Part shown: piece by piece, positions 9,101 to 16,790 of the stretch | Layout of the letters: every line of letters begins with the position of its first letter | Position numbering within the stretch: the stretch's first letter is position 1 | DNA from: Saccharomycodes ludwigii | Taxonomy: Eukaryota; Ascomycota; Saccharomycetes; Saccharomycodales; Saccharomycodaceae | Direction: 5' to 3' | Assembly (NCBI RefSeq): GCF_020623625.1 | Contig: NC_060201.1 | Location: 2,163,682-2,227,681, forward strand | DNA: 64,000 bases | Translations under genes and position numbers: made by a program | Notes under the pieces: generated by a model | Database searches by the model: none | What the model was told of the DNA's origin: nothing | The model's input: the letters and a program-made list of their open reading frames with translations, nothing else

Positions 9101-10487
9101 TATTGCGTTTGTAAAACCTAAAATTAGGAAATCTACCTTGTCCAGCATGTTAGAAAATATATTAGAAACAAGGATAATGGTTAAAAAAACAGCGGAAAGC
9201 TCAGGCGGGAAAGATTGGTCGCTAGAGAGACTATTAAACAATATACAATTTGGTTTGAAATTAATAGCCAATGTGACATATGGATATACATCTGCTTCAT
9301 TTTCTGGAAGAATGCCATGTTCTGAAATTGCAGATAGCATTGTTCAAACAGGCCGTGAAATTTTGGAACATGCAATAAGAACTATTGAAAACAATAATGA
9401 ATGGGGTGCCAAAGTGGTATATGGTGATACTGATAGTTTGTTTGTGTATTTACCGGGGAAAACAAGAGATGAAGCATTTAAATGTGGGAGGGAAATTGCG
9501 AAAAAAATTACTTCCTCGAACTTGGCACCAATCAGCTTGAAACTTGAAAAAGTTTATCATCCATGCATATTAGTTAGTAAAAAAAGATATGTAGGATATT
9601 CATACCAAAATGAGGCAGATTTACTTCCCAAATTTGATGCAAAAGGTATAGAAACTATTAGAAGGGATGGTCATATGGCACAAAGAAAAATTATGAAGGA
9701 AAGTTTGAAAATTTTGTTTGATACACAGGACCTTTCCCAAGTTAAAGCATACCTCCAATCGCAATTTGCTAAGATTTTTTCTGGGAAGTTATCTATTCGA
9801 GATTTTTGTTTTACAAAAGAAGTTCGGTCTGGGTGTTATGAGAATGAGAGTACAATGCCACCGGGTGCACTTTTGGCAAGGAATATTGAAAAAGAGGACC
9901 ATAGAAAAAAGTTACAATATAAAGAAAGAATGCCTTATGTAATCATTAAGAAACCAAAGGGAACAAAGTTAAAAGAGAAATGCATTACACCTGAAGATTT
10001 TCTACAAAACATGGGCACATATGAACTGGACACTGATTATTATATTACTAAAACCATAATTGGCCCATTAAACAGACTATTTAACTTAATTGGTATTGAT
10101 ATTAATAACTGGTATCAAAATGAGCAGAATGTTTTTCACAGAAACAGTACCTTTTTAAATTCAAAATGGACTAACTTTAAAAGAAACATTAATGAAAATA
10201 GTCAATTATGTGATAAAGTTAAAAGTGGGAGACTTATTAGAAAATCATTATTTGATACTTTAAAAAGAGAATATGAATTAAAAAGTATTAATGATGTATG
10301 CAGAAATTGTATTGCTAATGTTTATGAAAGAGACAGCTTATCTGTATCACAAGACAGTATATCAAAGTGTGATTCTCAGGATTGTGCTGTGTATTATTCT
10401 AGGATTAAAATTTTAAATTGCTTAAATGATGAGGAACATAAAAGAAGGGTTGATCTTTTGAAAAACCCGAACAAAATTGATTGGTAA
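6141..10487 (+). CDS. REV3: Rev3, catalytic subunit of DNA polymerase zeta
   Basis: This 1448-residue B-family polymerase performs translesion synthesis with Rev7 and the Pol31/Pol32 subunits. The N-terminal region is followed by an exonuclease-like fold without the usual acidic active-site motifs. The polymerase motifs are DFQSLYPS (928-935) and YGDTDS (1094-1099). The C-terminal CysB module that holds the 4Fe-4S cluster is intact (C1387, C1390, C1410, C1415). The preceding CysA zinc module, normally four cysteines, is reduced to one cysteine (C1357). S. cerevisiae Rev3 is 1504 residues. The ATG at 6141 is used because the two upstream ATGs are out of frame. Its position beside ATG29 matches YPL167C. 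Confidence 0.96.
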   Translation: MDSTLDNEEVLRLQINSYDVYHVEPSPCLDGCKTMTQSETQLPKKPKPFNQVPIIRIYGCLPSGYTVLLHIHGIFPYFYINYNGTSKDSIDTINFNCELLHNLLEKKADSLFAFKNRENSNGILMDSYNYIANVEVVKGIKFYGYHTKFSCFYKISLLNEKISNKVQDILRSGQIMDFNFDIYEGHIPFFTQFCVDYNLYGCSWIKLKNFFFRDPIINNLNGMNALWDADNSLEKKFSNMNNHILPRADYPRMGRTLLEIDILPQFILNREKLEFINPLSDKNTSLHVTSTSEIWQNIQLKRSELGLPVYTAQPVLTRNSTNIKWQDDKDIEQFYQQAKRKMADGASKLKSYANVSNANMLNFLPMENEVISSLWPECTEKRLDKLFINQQYPNTVDHKIVDETNYNNVPDNQLSQDLIKNESETIDNRSSSMSHEFSLIQNFPKKRQTLSFTKTLLKRPKISNDYSGLTVYNKKHTYCYEAEEFELKFFEMNKDLESMAIPVIAYHDPYFSNPKDLEEGKIFSYADRIFKINSNHLSCRTPVKFQNILLNMPKCESRITMNTWEYIPEPPTFDEVKNTNIIKNSITQFASQIKHEENSQREKITRMFEHNNYTKKNQIYNNLTAFHLEIHVNTRYAFYPDPKLDCISAIFWKFTNTLVDIGCSNEGIFIFDSNIDILKGKIASLFPDISIVYFDSEREMLTSLGQLILLLDPDILAGYEIHQNSWGYVIERCNICFKFDFCSEISRVQYKATNKVDDHWGYTHASAICIAGRHILNIWRILRSELNLSKYNIENVVDNVLSLRLPHYSFENLTKFWEDRDTNNHSLTVVINYWLCRVRLDDLLIDKIGFLFRTAEQARLIGIDFYSVFYRGSQYKVESILLRLCKAQHYILFSPTKTQVIKQKPLECVPLVMEPFSSFYKSPLVVLDFQSLYPSVMIAYNYCYSTILGNIRNIKEEGNKLGVVSYSLPEDIFTELSREDINISPNGIAFVKPKIRKSTLSSMLENILETRIMVKKTAESSGGKDWSLERLLNNIQFGLKLIANVTYGYTSASFSGRMPCSEIADSIVQTGREILEHAIRTIENNNEWGAKVVYGDTDSLFVYLPGKTRDEAFKCGREIAKKITSSNLAPISLKLEKVYHPCILVSKKRYVGYSYQNEADLLPKFDAKGIETIRRDGHMAQRKIMKESLKILFDTQDLSQVKAYLQSQFAKIFSGKLSIRDFCFTKEVRSGCYENESTMPPGALLARNIEKEDHRKKLQYKERMPYVIIKKPKGTKLKEKCITPEDFLQNMGTYELDTDYYITKTIIGPLNRLFNLIGIDINNWYQNEQNVFHRNSTFLNSKWTNFKRNINENSQLCDKVKSGRLIRKSLFDTLKREYELKSINDVCRNCIANVYERDSLSVSQDSISKCDSQDCAVYYSRIKILNCLNDEEHKRRVDLLKNPNKIDW

Positions 10488-10789
10488 TAAGTCCTTCATC
10501 GGTATACATTAATTTTTTTTTTTTTTTTTTTTTTAATTTTCATTGTACAAAGGCTCGAAATTACATAGGGTTTATTAACGTTTCTTTTTTTTTTTTTTTT
10601 TTTTTTTTTTTTCTTTTTTCTTTTTTTTTTTTTTATTATTTCTAGAAACTCTTTTTTACTGATGTTTATCTTCTACATATAACATCGTATACTGCTCCAC
10701 CCACTTTGGTGTATATATATAATTTATACATTTTTATAAATTATTCTATAACAAAAATAAGAAACTAATTAGAAAAATAAAAATACAAC
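10488..10789. other. REV3-TMA16 spacer
   Basis: There is no gene. Two long T tracts (about 10513-10535 and 10584-10634) and a (TA)n stretch near 10712 precede TMA16, as expected for a nucleosome-depleted promoter. Confidence 0.55.
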
Positions 10790-11338
10790 ATGCCTGTTGG
10801 TAAGTCATTAATTAAAGTTCAAAAATCCATTGGTAAAAATAAACACAAAGTTCATCCAAAAGGTCGTAAGTTTGCACAGTTAGCTAGAGCATCCTTGCGT
10901 GATTCTAAGGTAGCGGCTAAAAAGAAAGCCTATCAAGATCAAAAATCTAATGCATTGTTACGATACAAATTTATACAGGACATCATAAATTCGAATTCAT
11001 TTAAAGAAAAAACAACATTTAGTCCACAAGAATTGTTTATATTTATCGAACAGTTCATAGCAAGAGATGATGAAGAAATTAAAGATTTGGAATCAAAAAA
11101 AAAACCGAATAGACCAACTTCAAATAAACAGCTTTTATTAGAAAATAAAAGAAAATTAGAAAAAAACGAATTTCAAACTGGTTTCCTATGTTGCGATCTA
11201 ACAGATGTTGATTCAGTCAAAGCCTTAAGAAATTGGAACGGTACTTTTGGTGGATTGAACAACTTTAAAAAAATACGTATTAATTCTAAAGCAGAAATTT
11301 TAAATAATTCTGCTTTAAATGATGTTGAAATGAAATAG
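10790..11338 (+). CDS. TMA16: Tma16, ribosome-biogenesis translation-machinery protein
   Basis: This 182-residue basic protein (S. cerevisiae 178) matches the Tma16 family, which associates with pre-60S particles. The N-terminus MPVGKSLIKVQKSIGKNKHK and the conserved HPKGRKFAQLARASLRDSKV are diagnostic, followed by a helical core and the C-terminal NGTFGGLNNFKKIRI. No catalytic motif is present. It is the ortholog of YOR252W by position. Here it follows REV3, a YPL gene, which shows the interleaving of two S. cerevisiae regions. Confidence 0.94.
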   Translation: MPVGKSLIKVQKSIGKNKHKVHPKGRKFAQLARASLRDSKVAAKKKAYQDQKSNALLRYKFIQDIINSNSFKEKTTFSPQELFIFIEQFIARDDEEIKDLESKKKPNRPTSNKQLLLENKRKLEKNEFQTGFLCCDLTDVDSVKALRNWNGTFGGLNNFKKIRINSKAEILNNSALNDVEMK

Positions 11339-11504
11339 TAAGTATATTATAGTAGGCTGAATCGTATATACATGTTTAAATTTAAATGACATGAGATAAA
11401 GGAAATAGAATTGTTTTTCCAATTTATTATAGTATATAATAAGCGCTTATAAACATATGATGGAAAGTCATCAAGTAGGGAGGGGAAATGACAAACGTAT
11501 GTAT

Positions 11505-12752
11505 TTACTCTTGCTTTTCATCATTATTTCTACCTTTATGCCTTGATATTTCCTCTGTTGTTAATTTTCTAACAAAATAGTAAGCTAGGCCTAAAAATAT
11601 TACCAAAATAGGGATCCGTAATAAAAATAAACTTTGTGTATCGTTATTTTTAGTTTTTAATGCTTTCTCATCTGTTGCATTAGAAATTTTTTTAAAAATA
11701 ATTTTATTTGGATCCCCGGAAATTGTTCCCATCAAAACCCAAGTCTTATCAGAATTTTGAAAATTTTCAATAATATTTAAAATCTGATCAGGCTGGGTTG
11801 TAAAGTTACCGTTAATTACACTAAATAAATCTTTGACTTCAATCGGTAGAGTATGAATATCAAGGGGATTTAAGATATGCTCGGATTTATCATTGATATC
11901 GTACATCATTAGCTGTTGGATATTTTCATTAGATAGATTGTTAACGATTTTGTTACTTCTATGGAAGTCATTATTGGTACAAGAAAATTTGTTATTTTTC
12001 AGTAAAAATCTACTGGCAAATTTGGGAATGAAAAGTTCAGATAAAGAAAGATTTTGGGATGATTTTATAATTGGTGCATCTCTTGATATAATTTCTGACC
12101 ATTGAAACGGTTTAATTTTTTGTTTTATCGTATTTTGTTTCTTATCTAAATATCCTAATATTTCTTTTTTAGCTTTAGCATTGGATAAATATTCCTTTAA
12201 AGATACCAAATCAATATCCTTTTTATTGAGTTCTTTACTAGACTGTGTTGATTGAGGGTATTTTTCTATTTTAAATTCAGGTATTATTTTTTCACTAATA
12301 ATATCCTTATTAATAACGGGATATTTTTTTTTTGTATCTTCCAAATCAATATTTATATCTGAAGAAGGTTTATTGTTAGAAACCACATGTGAATTTGTAT
12401 TAGTCAATTTAGGTGACGCAATATTAATTACCAGCTTATTTTTTATGCAATTGTAAATAATATCATCTGATATTTTCCCCTGAATAATTAATCTACGTAA
12501 TTCAGTTAGATTTTTGGCTTTCGGATTGGTTTTCTCTAATAGACTGTACAAAATATCTTTTCCTATGTAATTATTAAAGGTGTTTGGCTCTGCAATCAGC
12601 TTTTTGAACAGAGTTAGAGACTTTTTTTTCCCTAAATTGGGTATAGCAACTAAATCTGACCAGGATATGTTATGGTTATGTTTTATTTTGACATTTGTGC
12701 TATAAAACAGTTTTTTTAAAGGCAAAGATATACTTCTATATGCTTCTAACAT
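11505..12752 (-). CDS. MRX4: Mrx4-like mitochondrial membrane protein
   Basis: This 415-residue protein has a basic N-terminus suited to mitochondrial import and a single membrane segment near the C-terminus (LFLLRIPILVIFLGLAYYF, about residues 372-390). Most of the body is Lys/Asn-rich with no domain I recognise. The assignment rests on position: it sits next to NAT5, with REV3 before and MEX67 after, the place of YPL168W (Mrx4), which has been linked to the mitochondrial gene-expression (MIOREX) assemblies. Its molecular role is unknown. It is divergent from NAT5. Confidence 0.7.
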   Translation of the reverse strand: MLEAYRSISLPLKKLFYSTNVKIKHNHNISWSDLVAIPNLGKKKSLTLFKKLIAEPNTFNNYIGKDILYSLLEKTNPKAKNLTELRRLIIQGKISDDIIYNCIKNKLVINIASPKLTNTNSHVVSNNKPSSDINIDLEDTKKKYPVINKDIISEKIIPEFKIEKYPQSTQSSKELNKKDIDLVSLKEYLSNAKAKKEILGYLDKKQNTIKQKIKPFQWSEIISRDAPIIKSSQNLSLSELFIPKFASRFLLKNNKFSCTNNDFHRSNKIVNNLSNENIQQLMMYDINDKSEHILNPLDIHTLPIEVKDLFSVINGNFTTQPDQILNIIENFQNSDKTWVLMGTISGDPNKIIFKKISNATDEKALKTKNNDTQSLFLLRIPILVIFLGLAYYFVRKLTTEEISRHKGRNNDEKQE

Positions 12753-13072
12753 TTGAATGTATGGAGTTTACAAGTATTTTATTTTTTTTTTCTACTTATT
12801 TCTTTCTTTTTTCTTTTTTTATATTTTTTTTCTTTTCGAAATGTATTTGTGTATTAGGTTTAAATATAATCTATCAGACGTTCGTTCTTGAAATAATTTG
12901 CCATATAAGAAAATTAAGCATTTAAAAATTCAAACATTCGAAAAAAAAAAAAAAAATAAAAAAAATAAAAAAAAATAAAAAAAAAATTTGTACTTTTAAT
13001 GTGGATAATTTTTAGAGTAGATTGTTCATATCTTGACAAAAATTTAAAAAATTTAAAAAAATAGAAGAGAAA
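12753..13072. other. Divergent MRX4-NAT5 spacer
   Basis: There is no gene. It contains T-rich blocks on the MRX4 side and A-rich tandem AAAAAT-type repeats (12941-12987) on the NAT5 side. I see no recognised factor site. Confidence 0.55.
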
Positions 13073-13624
13073 ATGAAAATGAAAATGAAGCACAATGAAT
13101 ATAATTGTGAATTATTGGATGTTACCAAAAATAATATCCAAAATCTCTACATAATTTCAAATAAGGTACTGCCAATCCATTACCCAATGGAATATTTCTA
13201 TAAAATACTCCCTTTTGAAAGTTATACAACTACCAGCAACAAAAAGAAAGTTGTACATGGTTCTAAAAATGAAATTTTTTACACAAAATTAGCAGCATAT
13301 CACGGTATACCAATTGGATGTATAAAGGCCAAAACTTTATTCAATAAAAATAACATTATACCAATTGGAATATATATTGAAATAATAGCAATCCTCGGAC
13401 CGTACAGAAATAAAAGAATCGGTCGAAAATTATTGAACTATGTGGAAGATGAATGTAAAAAATCATTTATTCATAAAATATACGTTCATGTTTCTGTCAA
13501 CAACCTGCCTGCTATAAAATGGTACCAGAAGCTGGGTTTTGTAGAAAGTGATGTTTTACCCAATATGTACCAATTAAATGACGGCAATAGCTGCAATGCC
13601 ATTATAATGGTTAAGACCTTGTAA
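13073..13624 (+). CDS. NAT5: Nat5/Naa50-type GNAT subunit of NatA
   Basis: This 183-residue GNAT-fold protein corresponds to Naa50, which binds the NatA N-terminal acetyltransferase on ribosomes. The central fold is visible as IYIEIIAILGPYRNKRIGRK, then HVSVNNLPAIKWYQKLGF and a terminal strand. The acetyl-CoA loop, normally R/Q-x-x-G-x-G/A, reads RNKRIG, so the first glycine is Arg. S. cerevisiae Nat5 also lacks a consensus loop and is considered inactive (family knowledge). This protein is therefore probably a structural subunit. The first of three closely spaced ATGs is used. Position matches YOR253W, convergent with SEC63. Confidence 0.88.
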   Translation: MKMKMKHNEYNCELLDVTKNNIQNLYIISNKVLPIHYPMEYFYKILPFESYTTTSNKKKVVHGSKNEIFYTKLAAYHGIPIGCIKAKTLFNKNNIIPIGIYIEIIAILGPYRNKRIGRKLLNYVEDECKKSFIHKIYVHVSVNNLPAIKWYQKLGFVESDVLPNMYQLNDGNSCNAIIMVKTL

Positions 13625-13696
13625 TATTTTTTTTTTTTATAATAAAATATAAAATACTATCAACATATTTACTGGTATATTAAGCTATAAATGTAC

Positions 13697-13697
<1 letters not shown>

Positions 13698-13727
<30 letters not shown>

Positions 13728-13745
13728 ATAATAATAATAATAAAA
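13698..13745. repeat. Poly(A) tract plus ATA/AAT microsatellite between convergent genes
   Basis: About 27 A followed by AAT repeats sit between the NAT5 and SEC63 3' ends. This resembles the A-rich inserts between other convergent pairs in the window. Confidence 0.75.
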
Positions 13746-13857
13746 ATGAATGAAGCTTTTATAGAAGGAGGAACAATAAAGAGTAATCTTCGGTTGTTTA
13801 AAGCAGATATAACGTTTTCTTATGATAATATATAGTACTTTAACATTAATAACTCTT

Positions 13858-16050
13858 TTAGAATATTGTTTTTAGCCTTATTTTCTTTTTTCTAAGAAAA
13901 AAAAAAAGGGTAAAACAACACTTACTCAAACTATTAAGCTTTAGTTTCTTTATCTTTTTTCTCTTCTTCTTTTTTGTTTTTTTCCTCTTTCTCATCATTA
14001 TTTTTTTTTCTTCTTCTTCTTCTTCTTCTTCTTCTTCTGTATCAGTATCTATGTCAGTGAATTCACTGCTTGAATAATCTTCATCTTCATTTTCTTCGTC
14101 AGCAGCATTACTCTCTTCATCCTCATCACTATCTTCAAGTTCATCATCATCACTAGTTTTTAATTCTTCCACAGGTGCATCTTTAACTTCTAAAACAATC
14201 GTAGCATCTAAATCACAACCAAAATAATCACAACTAGAAACAACAATTCTATAAAAATACATACCTTTTTCTTGTGGAGCAGGTTGGCTGAACGGCACCT
14301 TAATAGTGCCAACAACCCAGTCTTCAGGGTTAAAATCGTGAATTTTGGGATCATTATCAATAGTCTTTTGATATAATTTGATATTTTTATCGGATAAATT
14401 AGCAAATGATAAGTGAGAAACCATAGATGGTGTTTGAATTATTTTATTATCCTTTTGAGAAATAACTAATGCGTACCAAGTTGCTCTTTTTTCAACTGGA
14501 AAATGAGGAGCATAAATATATGGAGTTAGTGGTTGATTTTTAACAGCCGATGTAAATGGATCTCTTTGACTTTCAAAATCATCATATAATTCATCATTTC
14601 TATTCACAAAATCTTCTGGAAATTTATCTGCTTGAATAAACTTTTGCTTGGGGGAACGAATCAATATTTTTAAGTCTATATGGGAAATTGCACCCGGGGT
14701 AACAACTGGCTCTCCGGAAACTACAAATTTAGATCTTAACAAGATTAACTGTGGAATTTTGGACGCAACGGTTAACGTATCATGCAAATCTTCAATGTTA
14801 CTGATACCCAATTTTTCCATAGCATCATTTTCAGTTAAAGTAAATAGTTTACCCAAAGTTTTCGTATCTTGATTATTGGCTTTCTTCAATGAATTTATAG
14901 AAACATTCGGTAATTGTAATAGTTGGGCATGTTTTGATGGCATCGTAGCTTGTATAATACATTTGCTGGTTTCCAAAATTGTTAATGAAATATCAGCATA
15001 TCTAAAGGCACATGAAATTTCTAATAAAGATAACAATAAAGAATGGGTTTTTGAAACAATTCTGTATTTGATTTCATTATCGTCTTCGTTAACTCTGTTC
15101 ACATGGTTTTTCAAATACCTATAAAAATCTTCATTGGTCAAATGAGGGTACCACATTTTGTATTCATAAGCATTAGATAACCATTGTAAAACGGTCTCAA
15201 CAGTCACAATTTCAGTTGGCTTATAATTAAACAAAATACTAATAAAATAATTGGAGGTTTCCACCTGAATGCCTTTTTTAGTCACAGATTTGGTTTTTGA
15301 CCACCACCTGTTAACTACGATGGGCAAAATAGCACCTAGCACCACTATATAAAAGGCAATTACACAATAGGCAGCAATGGAGGAACCTACTAAAAATTTA
15401 GGTAATGCGATACCATGGGAAGTAGTTTGGGGACCATCTGGATGACCATATTTCAAATAATTTTCTCTAGTCAATTCATCAGTCAATGCTTTATAAGCCT
15501 TGGTAATCAAAACAAATTTTTCCTGTAGTTTGTCCCTCTCTTCATCACTTAAGTTTTGAGGTAATTTGTCTGGATGGAACTTGACCGATAACTTTCTATA
15601 AGCAGATCTAATATCCTTTTCGGTGGCATCAGTAGCAGTACCTAAACCTAACAATTCATATGGATCAAATAATGAATTTAGAGCATTTTCCCTTAAAGAA
15701 CTGTTGCCATTAATTTTATTTTGAATTAATATGGAAATTAATATCCAGGCAACAGTGATGATTAAAGTTTTTCTTGATAAAATACTACGTTTAAAGAATT
15801 TTTTGTAATATTTGGTGCGAAATTGTTTTATATTGACATTAGTGTATTTGTTTTTCAATTGAGCAGTGACGGTGATGTTTTTATCCTTGGGTGCCTGTTG
15901 ATGCTCAGCGTTTTCTTGTTCGAAAGACGGACAAAAGAAGATGTTGTAGAAATGTTTTAAAGTGCATGGTATTAATATAACTAAGGCGATAGTTAACAAA
16001 AAAAAAGGCCATGTTTGAGAATCCTCGTCATAATCATAATTCAAGGCCAT
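13858..16050 (-). CDS. SEC63: Sec63, J-protein subunit of the ER translocon
   Basis: Sec63 recruits and activates Kar2/BiP at the Sec61 channel for post-translational import into the ER. The 730-residue product has three membrane segments (about 14-33, 94-111 and 220-245), a lumenal J domain with HPD at 159-161, the Brl/Sec63 domain and an acidic cytosolic tail ending in TDIDTDTEEE, which matches the conserved C-terminus. After ten Glu codons the frame continues for about 50 Lys-rich and hydrophobic residues that have no counterpart in the S. cerevisiae protein (663). An A9 tract (minus strand, 14009-14001) marks the switch; with eight A the frame would stop at once. Position matches YOR254C. 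Confidence 0.95.
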   Translation of the reverse strand: MALNYDYDEDSQTWPFFLLTIALVILIPCTLKHFYNIFFCPSFEQENAEHQQAPKDKNITVTAQLKNKYTNVNIKQFRTKYYKKFFKRSILSRKTLIITVAWILISILIQNKINGNSSLRENALNSLFDPYELLGLGTATDATEKDIRSAYRKLSVKFHPDKLPQNLSDEERDKLQEKFVLITKAYKALTDELTRENYLKYGHPDGPQTTSHGIALPKFLVGSSIAAYCVIAFYIVVLGAILPIVVNRWWSKTKSVTKKGIQVETSNYFISILFNYKPTEIVTVETVLQWLSNAYEYKMWYPHLTNEDFYRYLKNHVNRVNEDDNEIKYRIVSKTHSLLLSLLEISCAFRYADISLTILETSKCIIQATMPSKHAQLLQLPNVSINSLKKANNQDTKTLGKLFTLTENDAMEKLGISNIEDLHDTLTVASKIPQLILLRSKFVVSGEPVVTPGAISHIDLKILIRSPKQKFIQADKFPEDFVNRNDELYDDFESQRDPFTSAVKNQPLTPYIYAPHFPVEKRATWYALVISQKDNKIIQTPSMVSHLSFANLSDKNIKLYQKTIDNDPKIHDFNPEDWVVGTIKVPFSQPAPQEKGMYFYRIVVSSCDYFGCDLDATIVLEVKDAPVEELKTSDDDELEDSDEDEESNAADEENEDEDYSSSEFTDIDTDTEEEEEEEEEEKKIMMRKRKKTKKKKRKKIKKLKLNSLSKCCFTLFFFLRKKKIRLKTIF

Positions 16051-16357
16051 TCTGTAATTATTATTTTTTTTCTGATTTTTTTTAATTTAAAATGTGTTTT
16101 CTTCAGTATGGTAACTGAGTGAGGATTTGTTGGGATTATTTAGTTGATAAGCTTTCATAAATGGAACAAACTTTGAGGTTAAATAGAAATGAAATGTTGG
16201 CAAAAATTCAAGAAGGCGAAAATGAAAGAAAAGAGAAAAAAAAATTTGTTCGTAATAAAATTCAAGCTTATTTCCATTTCAATTTTCTAAATTTGACAAC
16301 GCATTTTTATTAATTTTTTGTTTTTGTTTTTGTTTTTGTTTTTGTTTTTGTTTTTGG

Positions 16358-16364
16358 CACGTGA
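16358..16364. promoter_or_regulatory. Cbf1-type E-box CACGTGA
   Basis: CACGTGA equals the TCACGTG Cbf1 consensus on the minus strand. It lies 308 bp from the SEC63 start and 427 bp from MEX67. Confidence 0.5.
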
Positions 16365-16442
16365 TACACACTGTTATATTCTGATGGTGTATGGGTGTTG
16401 TTGTTTTGATTTACAGCTTGAAAATTATCTTCATTTCTTTTG

Positions 16443-16480
16443 TTACCCGGTTGGAGTGGTTTATTTTTGTAGTCGGGTAA
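16443..16480. promoter_or_regulatory. Inverted pair of Reb1 sites
   Basis: TTACCCG at 16443-16449 and its reverse complement CGGGTAA at 16474-16480 match the Reb1 core. Reb1 sites of this kind keep divergent promoters nucleosome-free in related yeasts. Both lie between SEC63 and MEX67. Confidence 0.6.
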
Positions 16481-16790
16481 CAGAGTTTTTTTTCTTTTTT
16501 CTTTTTTCTTTTTTCTTGTTGAAATAACAACTTGAATAAATTATAATCTTTTTTTTTTTACTTTAACTTCAACTTTATTTCTCTCTTTGTTGTTTACTCT
16601 TATTTCTTTCTTCTCTCTTCTCTCTTCTTTCTTCTCTCTTCTCTCTTCTTCCCCCCCCCCCCATAATTCCAAGAATTACACTTAAGGAAGAGAAACCCAA
16701 AAGATCTGGCTTCACGTCTTTTTCAGTTCGTTTCTCTCAACATCACCCTCGCCATTGTCACTTTAATACTATACCACATATAACCCTGTC

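Larger units (their letters stand above)
16051..16790. other. Divergent SEC63-MEX67 spacer
   Basis: There is no gene. It carries a Cbf1-type CACGTGA (16358-16364), two Reb1 sites in opposite orientation (16443-16449 and 16474-16480), a TTTTTG tandem repeat (about 16317-16356), TTCTC-type pyrimidine repeats near 16605-16650 and a C14-like run near 16650. This is the best-populated promoter in the first half of the window. Confidence 0.65.
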
